From Sanderia malayensis (lineage: Eukaryota; Cnidaria; Scyphozoa; Semaeostomeae; Pelagiidae), in the NCBI GenBank assembly GCA_013076295.1, contig RQOL01000660.1, forward strand, positions 930,001-994,000: a stretch of 64,000 nt of DNA, in the 5' to 3' direction. This document shows, piece after piece, positions 11,082 through 23,680 of the stretch. Both the position numbers and the translations under genes were made by a program. A model generated the notes under the pieces. The model was not told where the DNA came from, ran no database searches, and saw nothing but the letters and a program-made list of their open reading frames with translations. Position 1 is the first letter of the stretch. Each line of letters opens with the position of its first letter.

Positions 11082-14000
11082 TTAATTAGTTTCCTCAGGA
11101 TCATCTGGATGTTGTTCATGGTAGTTCTTCAACCATTCCTCTGATGGCGCCGTGAGTGACTTTACATAGTCTCCACCTTTACCTTCGATGTAAACCTGTG
11201 CAGGCGGTTTTGGATCTGGAGGGTCTCTCCCGAAAATCCACACAAGCACCATTGCAACTATTCCGACAATAGAAGCAACTTGTCCAATAACTGGCAAGCA
11301 TTCAATCTCAACGAAAAGACCAATTGTGCTCGTCAGTGTGACAATAGCAAATGATGCACCCTGCAGGAAAGTAAAAACTATCAAATCAACATTCTATAAA
11401 AAATTACTTGGCTTAAAAGATTTATTTTGGAGGATAAACATAAATCTAAATTTTGATGCCAAATTCCAAGTGATTACCTGGATAATGTCAAGGACTTTTA
11501 TAGGGACTGATGCTCCAGTTTTGAAGTCGTTGTATATTTGGAACCCGAGAAGAACACACCCTGCTGCACTTGCTATTACACCACAAACTTCAGCTAGTTT
11601 ACCAGCAGTTTTGAACATTTTGCCCCATTTCGTTGTCATGACTTCCACATCTCCTTCTGTTGCTTGCACTGCCCTAGCAACTGCTTCATTAGTTGTCAGC
11701 TCAACACCTAGGAAATATATTTCAAATTTTATCGACACAATGAATCGCAGACTTGCACGATGAGTGTATATAGTTTGAGCATAGATGTTTGTTTTGTGAA
11801 TGAATGGTATAAGCGTACCTTCAACGGCAGACCCTCCTTCTGTGATCAGTGTTCTGTAACCAGTCAAAATTGCTTCGTCGGATGTCACTGTCATAAAGTT
11901 CATCATCCAGTCAAATGTTTGTTGGCCCAGCTTACAAGCCTCATCGAAATACCCAAGCATTTTAGGTCCAACTGTTGAAAATGCCTTAAGTGCCATCGAA
12001 ACTGTGTCTGCGACCAAAGCAACCTTTGCTTCAGTTGGAAGATTGTCCCATCCCATGAATGCCATAACAGTAGAAATAATGCCAAGACCATAGAAGGCAA
12101 GTGACAAGCAAGAGCTTAGCGCATTCCATGCCTTTGCTACATTAGGATGCCCATCCATCCACTTCTTAGCAGCACCGAAAAATCTTTCCCATTGCGTACC
12201 AAATTCTTTAATATAGAATGATATTACATGTGTTGCATCAGTGACCATTTGTGCCAAACATTGTTCTATTGCAATCCCATAGGCATCTGCATAGTCCTGT
12301 AACTGTGCTTTGTATTCAGCTATCAACTCTTTTGTTCCCTCATCTCCACCAGCAAGAATTTCCGTGATCAGTTGCCCCAGCAAATCCCCAATTATTTCCG
12401 TCATCATTTCTTCCACACTTTCATTACCATCAAAGTACTCAGAATTCATTCCAAGGCGCTTTGTTAGTACAGTACAGTAGAAATCTGCGGCGTAATTCTG
12501 GTCTGGATTATCAGGGCGAGGCTTATCTGTAAGGCAATAGAGCACCATAGATTGTTTTTGGACTTTGGTCATATCTTGGTCAACATATGTAAGCAGGGCA
12601 AAGTTGTTCAGCTGTTCATCTGTTGTTATGTGAGCATAAAGCTCTTCTGCCCATCCTGCTCCCCCTTTTTCTGAGTTAATGTAATCTTTAATCCGGGGCA
12701 GCTGTTCGAGGTATGCTTCCCTGGCAAGCCTGTTGTTAGCCATGTTGTATTCAGGATCCCGGGATAAGCAGCCTTCATCGTTTCCGGCCCAAAAAAACAA
12801 CAGCTTGTTTTTCATGTCCTCTGTGAAGTTGTCTTCGAACGTGGAATCTTGTGATAAAGCATTCATGAGATAGGCATTGGCAAAACGGTTGCCAAAGAAA
12901 TCAGGATATGCATCTGCGACCTCTTGTTCATTGGCATTAAGAGTAGGTTTGACTGTACCCAGAATGTTATGCAAGTTATCTTCATCCATGTCATACTTCA
13001 TACATTTCTGCACCAATGAAAATGTTAGGTCGTGCATCAGCTGTGGATCTGGTGGTGTCAGTAAGAAGAGATCTTCCACACTTAGTTCGGCATCCTTGGC
13101 CCTCTGCATTTTGTAAGCCATTGCTGTTGGGAGGATCTCTGTTTTTACTTGTTTCATATCATGGATAGAGCTTTTCAAACTTTCTTCTCTTGCAATGTTA
13201 AGAAGCTGTTGACCAGAACTGGTGCGATCAAATTCTCCTTTCCACTCGTACTTTTTGCCAACGAGTTTTGGATCATACTTATCATAAGTAATGCAATAGC
13301 CAGAAAATGTGTGATAATCCCAGCTGAATGTGCCATATAATTTGTTGTATCCCACAACTGACATGAACTTGGTGTTTACATCAACATCAACCACAAGATT
13401 ATCACTGTCATCTTTAGTAAGTTGCACGCTGTGGCCCAAGTCATTCAATTCAGTCAACATTGGCAACAGGCTAATTTTGGCAACTATGGAGACTGAACCT
13501 TTATCAACACTTGTTCCAATTTCTAACTCGCCAAGGTAGCTCCACTCTGGGTCCTCTTTTGCTTTTTCTCCACTTGTTTCAATGATTTCTTTCCCTCGGT
13601 AATGTTTGTAAATGTTTGAATTTACCACAGCTTCAAAGTCAGATGTCTGCAGGGAGTTCTCATCATCTCTGTTTTGGGTAATGGAGATGCGTCCTCTGGC
13701 TGAAAGTCTTGTGGGAGAAAACTTGATAACTCCGTGCTCCCACAGCCCATTGGAGACGGGTCTTGTCCACAGCAAATTATTCTTGTCCACAAAGGTTGTT
13801 ATGTGAACATACTGACCATCAAGAAAGAAGTGACCCTTGATAAGATCCATCTTTTGCGGTATGGAATAAGAGCCATAACATTGATCACCAGACTGATACT
13901 TCAACTCCATCTGTGGAAGTGTATAATCTTGAGCTTGAAATCTCTTGGCTTTTTTGGGAGCCATTGTTACACGCTTTTCGCAAAGTGCAAGAATTGCTTT

Positions 14001-16745
14001 AGCAGGAGCAGGCCCCATTATCTTCTCCAGGGATGGACCAAGTTTCTTGAGACGTTCTTTCACTTTCATTTGATCTTTGCGTGGGATGTTTGTCATTCCA
14101 TCAGCAACTCGTTGTATTGTGATCTCTGGGTAGTTCTGGCAGACCAGATATCCATTAGCATGATATGAACGAGGGCCCTCTCTTGTGTGAACTCCATAGA
14201 ATCTTGTTCCAGCAGGATACTTCTTTGTTCTGATCATGTTCACTTTCACCCATTCATATTCTATGTTGCCATTGTTGATGCTCTTGATCTTTCGTACATA
14301 ATCTCCTGGCTCTAATTGGCCGATATCAAGCCAATCATTTTCTTCTCTTGCTACACGTGGATCAATTGCTCTCCAACCATCATGTGTCCAAAATGGATGA
14401 CAGGCCAAGAAGAATGGAACATCATCATTGAAACCGAATGCCATAATCTCGTGCTGAGCTGTTGGTCCAGTTTTCTCAGAAGAAACTATGCCAGTGTTTC
14501 CATGCCATCCAACAATCCTATCATTTTCTTGCAAGTGCTCTATGGAAATGTGTCTGTTGTTCTCCAGAAGAACTGTTGTACCTGCTATGAAGCATCCACC
14601 ACCACCATCGTATGTCGGACAGTATTCAGAATAGTTGCCTTCAACTCTTGAACCCGTACGTAGGTCTAACTCTTTGGGCCCATTTTCAGTGTCGATCCAA
14701 CGTTGAACGGACCCACCATACCAAGTTTCAGTATGATGGCATTCTATATATGAAGTTGGTGAGGTTTGGTGTTGGTAAATGGGATAGGTGGTTTCTTCAT
14801 AAGTGCATGCAGCGGAAACACTGCCGTAGTATGGATCACTTTCAAGCCACGCTTTCACAAACAGCAAATGGTTGTCTGTTGTTACAAATCTGATGACAGG
14901 TTGCATAAGTTCAGGGCTGCTGTACTCTTCCCATTTGTCTGCGATTTCACTTATTTTGGTAGATCCCATGATACTTAGCATGAAGTATTTCATTTGAACA
15001 GGCATCAGTATTTGCGTGGCAAGTTGTTTCACAATGGTTCCAATAATGTAAACTTCATCCAGGAGAATCTGCTCCAACTGAGGTAGCCAAATGTCTTTGT
15101 CATCGTAATAGGGTTTCAATCCACGTCGGAAAACATCTTCTGCCAGCAAACCTCTTCCCATTGTTGCTCCTTCGTCTCCGTCAATTAGACTTGTCCAATA
15201 CTCATCTGACTGTGGTCCTTTGGTAGTATTAGAGAAGTTGAAGTTGTAGACCTATTAGCATAAGTGGACAATCTTTGTATTCATACAAGTAAAGACTAAG
15301 GTTAACCATGATCAGTGATAACTTGAATAGTTTAGACTTGAAATGGACCCAGGGGTGGGGGGGGGGTTATGTTTGTGGAACAGTCAAAGTTATTCAGAAT
15401 ACACTGAAACACTCAAAAGACAACAAAATTCCTGGAGGCAGAATTTGTTCCGAGACATTAGACCAGTGAAGGGTAGATTGCATTAATATCGATGCTTACC
15501 TTTGTGATACTTTTTGAAACAAGTGAAACAGCAAGATTATCTCTGTTGGTATTGAAATCACTACCACCCCAATTTGCCCCTGCATAGCCTGCTTGAAAAA
15601 TAGCTCCATGCACTCCACAGCCTGCATGCTTTATTGAATCATCCAAAATATCTTGCATAGTACTGCTTGGGATCGTTTGATACGTATCAGCTATTGTCAA
15701 CATGTCTTCCAAAGTAAGGTATTGCTCGTCAAATACGCTGGTCATGATAAAAATGAGTTAAAAGTTAAATGGTTACTGCATTTGAATGTGAACCTTCAAC
15801 GGGCCCCTGTTTGACATGCTTCCATATTAACTTAATGTCGTCGTGCTTTCAAGAATAAGAATTCAATAGAAGCTGCAATTCTTGTAAAATTTACTTGTCT
15901 CTACGAAATGCTCAGTGTCCCAAAATGATTACAAGAAAAGTTTCCTTTAAGCTTTTCTCTGCAGAAGTGAAAATAAGTCGCTTCTAATTTTTTTGTATCT
16001 GTCTAATGATATCATCTTTATTTTGGTTTAATAGTGTGGTAGCTATAAATACATTTATTTATACAGTGGAATCCCGCTATAACGAACTCTGTAGGGACCG
16101 AGAAAATAGTTCGCAATAGCGGGAGTTCGTTATACAGAAGGGACATTTTTTTATGAAGAACTACTTCCCAGATTCCAAGGGACCGGAGTTTTAGTTCGTA
16201 ATAGCGGGAATTTCGTTATAAACGGGTTTCGTTATAGCGGGATTCCACTGTATTGTTGAAATTAAAACCCCAATACAACCGTACCCCAAATATTTGTCAT
16301 CGTTGCTCATAGCCCCGAATCTGGAACACAACCCATAAAATACCACATCTAAATTACGACAATAACTTGTTTACCTCTGTGCTTTGCTTTGTTGTTCAGC
16401 CGTCAAGCTTTCTCCACCAGTCATTTTGCCAAGTGTCATCAGAGGCCAATCTGGAGGTGAACCTTTAAAAATAAAGGAATCAACATCAAACATTTGAATT
16501 TATGTCAACAAGAAAGCACAAATGACATTGTTAGATATATTAGAAATTAGATTTTGCAATTTTTTGGACGATTAATCTCAAGTACGATTTTTCCGTGGAT
16601 GAACACGGCATAATTTTACTTAAATAATTTTGAATCTTATTAAGTAACTTTATATATGAAAAGTAAGGAAAAATTGAGTTCTCTTACCTTTGGCCATTGG
16701 TGCAGAGTTATGAACACAACAGCAACGATGCTCTCTCGATGCCAT
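11082..16745 (-). CDS. Large Hint-domain protein with C-terminal hydrophobic segments, copy 2 (mosaic)
   Basis: Six exons: 16745-16688, 16462-16375, 15737-15500, 15251-11819, 11707-11478 and 11360-11082, about 1441 residues. Exon structure equals that of copy 1, except that a four-residue deletion near 12260 replaces a stretch containing EFVSAG. The Hint domain is at 14594-14133 and nearly identical to that of copy 1. Up to about 13.9 kb the protein follows copy 1 (for example TSPTSYIECHHTETWYGG); after it the protein follows copy 3 (for example SGDQCYGSYS, ENS, APSEEWLKNYHEQH). The fourth intron (11708-11818) is 111 nt, in frame and free of stops, so retaining it would insert 37 residues. 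Its function is unknown; the Hint module suggests self-processing and the four C-terminal hydrophobic segments suggest membrane association. No frameshift or stop is seen, so it looks functional. Confidence 0.8.
14133..14594 (-). other. Hint domain of copy 2
   Basis: Same blocks as copy 1: CFIAGT at the start, CHPFWTHDGW in the middle and HANGYLVCQN at the end. It differs from copy 1 at only two positions that I noticed (FNDDV for FNDDA, and VRKIK for VRKVK), and both of these match copy 3. Confidence 0.8.
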
Positions 16746-17861
16746 GCTTTAAAACGTCTTTGTGCTGAAAAAAAGATTTTTAAAAAACATCTTTCGTAAT
16801 AATGAATTGATATTTCTGCTAAAATAAATGGCAAAACTGTTAAAAAACTTCCCTAGTTGTTCTCAAAATGTCGTCCATGTAAGTTTTTCAATTGAAATCT
16901 GCTTGTTCCGTGAGATATCGCATAATTCTGTTATTTTTGGTAGCAAATTTCAAAATTTATTAGCTACTGTTGAGACCGTACACTTTTTTGCCAGTGTTGT
17001 GTATGTTCCATTAAGATACCCCTACAGCTAATTTATTTATTTTTTATATCAATAAAGCCTCGGTTACTGATTTTAGACCCACAATATTTGCGAAGTCTGA
17101 CGTGTAGTTTACGAGTTATAACGTGGGAAAGTGTCGATATTTCGCCATTTTCGAAATCTATTTGGAAAACCTTTAGGAATGGGCGAATTCATTATGACAT
17201 TACTGTTGGAAGCCCATTTTCCCCGTACTGAAGTAATAAGTTTGACACCGGGATACCATGCTGGGATTATGGATTTTTGATCAGCCAATTGCTGTAAAAT
17301 TGAAATTTCTATGCAGTGACTGTCCAATCGTGCAATTTAATATCAGTTCGGTGGCTCTTTTAATGAAATCTGAAGCCTTTTAACAGCTGTCTTTAAATTT
17401 GCCATATCTTTTTGCAGGAGGCGTAATACAACTATTAATCATACAAATAATCCTTTCCAGAAGCAAGATTTCAACATAATCGCAAGGTACGTTACTGATC
17501 ATTAAAATGATTGTTAATTCACTGAACAACTCGGCTGAGAGGAACAGATTATAAAATTCTGTTTAGAGCAGGTGAGATACTGTTAGTATTCACAAACAGG
17601 CCCGTGGGGCCCTGGGACTATAAACAAAAAGGGGCTGTTTTATAATTGCTTTGCGTTAGCAAAACCTTTCGCAGGCCCTTATCAGGCCCTTCTTGTGACC
17701 CGCGCATCGGGAATTTACTCCCGGCTGCCCCCCCCCCCTCTCGACGGTACTGTTCACAAGGACCCAATTTGATACTGCCCAAGGGCTTATGCAGCCAAAA
17801 ATGACCTATAGTTTTTGCTCAAAGTGTGGAATTCAATGTGCATATCATCAAGCCGCAAGTA
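15285..17861. repeat. Segmental duplication, copy B (upstream region of Hint-gene copy 2)
   Basis: Partner of 8366-10943, with the same introns, the same MITE and the same 5' flank. Beyond 17861 it continues into DNA resembling the 5' flank of copy 3 (32221 onward). Copy A instead stops at the seam near 10944. Copy B is therefore the longer, probably parental, version. Confidence 0.88.
16064..16250. mobile_element. TA-flanked MITE in intron 2 of copy 2
   Basis: A duplicate of the element at 9145-9331, in the same place and with the same TA flanks. It was carried along by the segmental duplication and is not an independent insertion. Confidence 0.85.
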
Positions 17862-18649
17862 GAATTTGATAAGAGTTTGTAGTTTTCTGCCATTCATTAT
17901 CAATATAGGGAATTTGGTCAACTTTTGTTGGAGAAGTAAGCCCGCTTTTGACGTCAGAATATCGCGCAATCCCAGACACCTTTGCGTACCTCGGCAAACA
18001 AAACAAGCCGGCCTAAAATCGTTGTCAACAGTTATGCAAATAGAAAAAATGGAAAAATAACAATGGACAACAAGCCATTACTTTCCTGTAAATTTTTAAG
18101 ACTCTTGAACAAAAAATATACTCTTCTATTGCTCCATGATTCGGTAATACAAAACACTTTACAATCATGATAAAATGGTAAACGAAAATCAACCCAGTCT
18201 CACTGTCTCACGTTCAAGTTTAACAAAGTGGAAGGTCGGCAAATAATTTTCGATGCCTATTGCTGGATTGAACTGATCGCGAAAACTTAAAGCACGAAAA
18301 CCATAATACTAGTGAAAAAATACTACAATACTAGTGAGGCAAGCTCATTAGTAATGAGTTAGAAAGAACGTTAGAGATAACATATGGCACACAACAAGCT
18401 TAAAAACATTACACAAAAATGTCTCTCGTTAACAACTGTAGCTTCCATGTAAATGCGTTTAACTTTACCTGTTTTGTTGGAGCTATGTCAGCATGCTCAC
18501 AACAATCATTTATTTTTTGGTGGATTGTTTACTGGGGGTGCAAAATGAAGAAATTTGCAATAAATGCTGGTCATCCATAATAACTTTAATAAATTGAATT
18601 TCAAATTGAGGATAATCAAGAAATCCAGAGCTATATGCGCAGCTAAGGT

Positions 18650-19182
18650 AATCTTGAACACGTCACCAAAAGTGGAAAATTTAATTAGCAATGAAGTCCC
18701 TTTTTGTACTGTCTAACCATTGTGATCTCTGCTATGAGAATCAAAGAGAAAAACAGCAGTTTTGCCAGAAACATGGCAACACAGTATTGTCTTATAAAAA
18801 ACAAAAATCCTGAGCAAACATCGCTGTGCTGCAGGAAGCCTTGATCAGTGAATCCTAAACTTTGAGGGGCAAAAAGTACTCCTGTGATATTTGAAAGCAT
18901 GTGCAAAGTTATATTTGAATTTTGAATAACAATATTTTTTGGAATATCAAGTACAGAAAGAAATTTATCTGTGTTCACACTTTTATAAATTTCATCGCCT
19001 CTATCAAGTACTATGTCCAGATCTATGCTGTCCCAACGAGCAACATTTTTCACTGTTGAAAAAATAATTGCAGCCACAGAATTACAAACACATTGTTTCC
19101 CAGCTGTATCTCCAAATTTTGGATTACCTTGATTAAAAGAGCCAAGTAGAACCTTCACAAATTTGTAGGGCAACATTATCAC
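18650..19182 (-). pseudogene. Frameshifted transposon-type cysteine protease relic
   Basis: The minus-strand frame from 19182 reads GSFNQG, FGDTAGKQCVCNS and WDSIDLDIVLDRGDEIYKS. This is the N-terminal pattern, with the Gln-x-Cys nucleophile region, of a papain-like protease domain carried by animal transposons and some large DNA viruses. Near its end (around 18720) the expected catalytic-His motif FDSHSRD is found in another frame, followed by a TAG stop. The copy therefore has at least one frameshift and one stop and is not functional. The family assignment is from memory of the motif pattern; OTU-like and herpes tegument-type (C76-like) proteases are the alternatives. Confidence 0.45.
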
Positions 19183-20140
19183 ACACGCTTGGCCAAGCTA
19201 CTGTACTTTGGTTGGGCCTGACAAATTGAGCCCTCATTCATACCCACGCGATGATGTAATGGTGGCGTCATTTAACAAAATCAACTTTTGTTTTATATGA
19301 TGATCACTGGAAGCTGTGATTGAATATACAGTTTTAAATTTTGATTTAATACTAAATCAAACATGTGGAAGCTTCTGGTATTACTCTTTGCAATTAAACT
19401 CTATGCCCGAATTAACTTTTGTTTTCTTTTTGAAATTCTTGTGCTGCTAGTCTGTAGCAACGATCCTTTTGATGTTAGTCCATAACATCATCACAACACA
19501 ATATAAATATAACGATGGAGTAAACATTGCAGAAAAGCTTAAACAAACCTACTGTGAAAAATGTAGCAAAGTGACAGTTCGCCAGCTGACCTTAAGGCGC
19601 CATTTTGTTGAAAGGCAAGAGACAACCTCTGATTTGGCTTTTTAATTTCTTAATAATAATTTTAAATACGATCGTGTGAACCTAAGTTATGGAAGAAAAT
19701 AATTTAGTTTATGCAAACAAAGATTTTAAAAATCAATCGCACTTTCGCTTCGCTTTCGTGCATGGTGTGGTGGGTTGGGCATTGAACACGCCAAATATCA
19801 TTTGTTCTGATTGTTACATTGTTTCATTTAACAAATCGGTGCTGACTTATTGTTTTGTTTTAACAAATCAGCAACGGTAAGTTGTAGGTCATTTGTATTT
19901 TCTTACACAAAAGACGTTTGTTAAAAGGCCAATCAAGAAGCTGTAATAAAGCATTGGTTCACTGAGCACCATCCGGTTGAAGCCCATTTCAAAGATTTAC
20001 CTTCTGTGCCAGAACGCAAATCAACAAATACTAATTCTAGCCGGGCGCGGTCGCTTCGCTCCCTCCCCGGAGCCCGTCAAGTAAAAAAAACTTAATCTGG
20101 TTGGCACGCTTCGCGCGCTGCATTGGCTCCCGCTCATGCC

Positions 20141-20182
20141 CATACATAAATACATACATACATACATACATACATACATACA

Positions 20183-20216
<34 letters not shown>

Positions 20217-20420
20217 CATACTATACATACATAATATAGGTACATACTATACATACATAAATACATACATACGTACATACTATGCATACTATACGTACTA
20301 TACAAACATACTATACAAACTATACATACTGTAGAAACCTACTATGCATACTATACCTACTATAAAAACATACTATACCTACTATAAAGACATACTATAC
20401 ATACTATACCTACTATACAA
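20141..20420. repeat. TACA-type microsatellite
   Basis: A run of perfect (ACAT)n from about 20155 to 20215 grades into variants built from TACTATACA up to about 20420. Open frames across it on both strands are products of the 4-base period and are not genes. Confidence 0.9.
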
Positions 20421-20425
20421 AGAGT

Positions 20426-23400
20426 ATTAAAAAGGCATTTCATGATCGATCATGTATTGTTAGTGGAGCCCAACAGCACGAGTTGCACCAACACTAAATT
20501 CATCTCCCTCCATGACCGTAACGTCAGTCCCATAACTCTTCTAATGACCTGGATTGTAACTACGCACAAAACAGTACCATAAACGAAATTTATATGATTC
20601 CATAAGATTAATGTTGCTAAAAATCCTAAAATTGGTAATTGAATTAACCAATTATCAACATAAGTTTTATTCTCGAAACGGCCATCTAGCTCTTTCAGGA
20701 ATAGGCCATCACAACCCGATTCTTATCGTCACTGCCGTACCCAGCACCGAGTTTCGCAAGGGTACTCCTTCCTTCGTACGAATTTCGACTATACGAACTG
20801 GCTACTGAATATTCTTCGTCTTCCTCGCTACTCTCAAGACAACTTCTTCGTTCGTTGTCAGGGGAATTTGTTGCTCTCCTATTTTCGCAATCCGACATTT
20901 TGAAACGATCTCAGCCAGACACTGTTTCGACAGCCAGCTTATTAAACATATTTATGCTCGTCAGAAAACACACTCAAAGTAGCCTCATGGTGATACTCAG
21001 ATCCTTTTCTTCCCATTTTGTTCAAAAAATACTATTTATACTATGGTTGAACCTTAGTGTACGACGTTTATTAAGGGGTCAGCGGACTGCATGAAAAAAG
21101 TCAAAATTGCAAAATTTGAGGGTTAATAGCCAAAACGTAATACATAATTCGCAAATGTTATTTGCGCCACGTTAATCAGTGCATTGAAATCTATAGATTT
21201 ATGTAAAATTTTGTTTCATTATCACTTTAAGAAACTTTAAGTCCTTTAAGAAGTTTTGAGCATCTATTTTTTGGCTTTCTTGTTTATTGAAAGATCCAGT
21301 TTTCAAGCTACTGATGAGTTGAGTGTCGAGTATCACTTTCTCATGTAGCATTTTCACATATGTAGAGTGTGTTATTAACGAAAATAGAAGACTGTAGCTT
21401 TTTGCTATTTGGAAATTTCTAAATACTTTCTGTTTTGAGACATGCAAGGAAATACATAGAGACTTGCCGATCTTTCGATGCGCTTAGCATGAAGTGCTTT
21501 GCTTCAGGCTTTCAGCAGCTTTCGAAATTTTCGTCTGCAATGAAACAGTTATCTACAAGCCTTTTAATACGTTTTTGGAAACAATTAAAGAAATTTGATC
21601 AATTTGTTTACCACAGTGGTTATAATCGCCATGTTTGTATTGCTGGCAAACTGCTGCGAATTTAATACTGTTGCTGTTAATAAATGTCAAACAATGAGTT
21701 TCCAGTTAATACTAGAAGCAAATGCACTTGAAGCTTGTTGAATTTGTGGTTTTTGGTAGAAGAACACTGGTTTTACAATGCACAATTGGAGTATTACCTT
21801 AGTTGTACTTCAAGAACTACCGATTTGCATACACAGATATTAATTATAAGGTCTTTGAAGAAACTGCCGGTGTCTACGGTTGTTAGTAAAGCTGAATTGA
21901 CATCAATGGTTATATTTCATCATGACAAAAGTGTTTTTTATTCCTTGAGTGCCCACAATGACCCACAGCACTGGTTTTTCATGTTACAACGAGCAATAGT
22001 GGTCGTTAATAACAGAGTAAAAATGACTGAGAATGGCTGTAATAAGAAGCACACCGTTATGTGAAATGTTTTCAACAACTGCTTATTATGACAATGCGAA
22101 AAGTCCTCAGCAAAGCACTTGGATCTGCAAAGGATACAAGTCAACCAGATGTGATTCGAGTATTACTTTGGCTGCATAATCATCAAGAACTGTTAAGCCC
22201 CCCTTTCGAAAGGAAACTTTTACTCATATCCCAATTCTATAGAGCCTCTATCAACAATGACGAAATTAAGATTGCCATAAAACTCATACAGTTTATTTGG
22301 CTATTATTCCAAAGGATCATTTTTTTAAAGTTTATTCGAGAACTTTATCAAACCCCCTTTTTCTAGCAAGCCCCCTTTCTTATACGCCCCTTCACTGGAA
22401 CCTGATAAATAAGCCCCAGGAGGCTTAATAATACTTAAGTGCTGAAACGGACGCCGTCCGGAGAGTAGTATCAAGTAATCTGAATGGCCTCAAGCTGTCA
22501 TTGAAGAAACATAAGAAAAGAAAGCAAGCGAAACTATTGGAAATAAAAGTTCTGTTGTTTATTGGGTTTACCTGAGAACTAATTTTGAAGGCCTTTCAGG
22601 AAAATGCCCAGTTAAGTTGTGAATTACATACAAGATTTTTCGATCAGCAGCAAACTAATGCGAATTTGAAACTGTTGTTATTACTATATGTCAAACAACG
22701 AATTTTCAATTGATACCGGGCACAAAAGGATTGCATTCTTATTTGATATGAATATGGACTTAGTATAGTACAGGTACCAGTTGCTCACGATGCACAATTG
22801 GAGTAGTATTACCCTAGCTTGGCTTTAAGAACCACCGGTTTACATACTATAATACAAAGTTCAATATCAGGTTTTTCAAGGAAATGCCGAATACCATTGC
22901 GTATTACAACATCATTGACTTTGACATTCAATAATGAAAAATAAGCTTGGAATATAATGTCTTGAGAGACAAATGCCAACCTCAAACTGCGTGAAGAGAT
23001 ACATGGCCTTGACCTTAATGTTTATGTAAGAATGTATTAAGATCTTTTAAGGAAATGCTGAATTTAGTTTCAATTCAAAATTACTGTTTTTGAAATACGA
23101 TGAAGTAAAAAGAGCTCTGACAATGGTTCATCTGAATGTCTTTCCAACGTCAACCTGCGTCAATAGATCAAAATCAGTGAAACTGACTGTAAATTGAACT
23201 GCGCTAAGATCAGTAATTATTTCATATGTTGGGGCTATGTGGAGACTGCATTATATTTGATGCATATGTTGCAGATGCAACTTGTTAAATTTCTTTAGAA
23301 CTGAGTTCTTCGTGCCCTTCTGATTTCTTCATTTTGACTGTGCTCATACCATTTCCATTCAGTGCCAAATACACAAATGAAATGCTTTGGGTTTAGTTTG

Positions 23401-23680
23401 CAGTTATAAAACTTAAATGGCTTGTACGAACACTTTTGTATCAAAGTTAAGAAGTTTTATCGTAGCTACTTCTTTTGGTGACTATGGTCATGGTGTCCTG
23501 TGAACAACTAGAAAGCTATGCATCGATTTTACAAGCTTATGTTTATTTTGCTTTGGTAGAATGTTGTGGAGGGTTTATCCTTATTCTGATTAACTCCGAT
23601 TGCTTTGACATCAAGTACATAATTAAGTGAAGTGATGTCAATGTCATATATCAAGCACATATGATGTCAATATTGGCATG
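20426..23680. repeat. Large segmental duplication unit, copy 1 (upstream of Hint-gene copy 2)
   Basis: This non-coding block matches 33400-37690 in order, with an unrelated insert in the second copy. Shared landmarks include AAAAAGGCATTTCA, GGGGTCAGCGGACTGCATGA (21074 and 33853) and ACGGACGCCGTCCGGAGAGT (22448 and 36115). A 68-codon acidic minus-strand frame at 20695-20898 (MSDCENRRATN, ESSEEDEEY) may be a relic of a transposon protein, since it is broken in the second copy. No other coding signal is seen. Confidence 0.7.

Larger units (their letters stand above)
17862..20425. other. Mostly unique block upstream of copy 2, with a protease relic and microsatellite
   Basis: The first 190 bases match 32221-32365 beside copy 3. 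From about 18056 to 20425 the block has no counterpart near copy 3, where the flanking homologies sit close together (33345 and 33399). It was therefore inserted here or lost there. It holds a frameshifted cysteine-protease relic (18650-19182), a GC-rich scrap at 20041-20145 that also occurs at 3060-3200, and a TACA-type microsatellite. I see no intact gene. Confidence 0.6.

Noticed and set aside
13734..14168. Plus-strand frames antisense to the Hint genes, present in all copies
   Set aside because: They mirror the conserved coding strand and lack any family resemblance or splice logic.
20021..20334. Tyr/Met/Cys-rich and Tyr/Ile/His-rich frames
   Set aside because: Translation of the TACA microsatellite.
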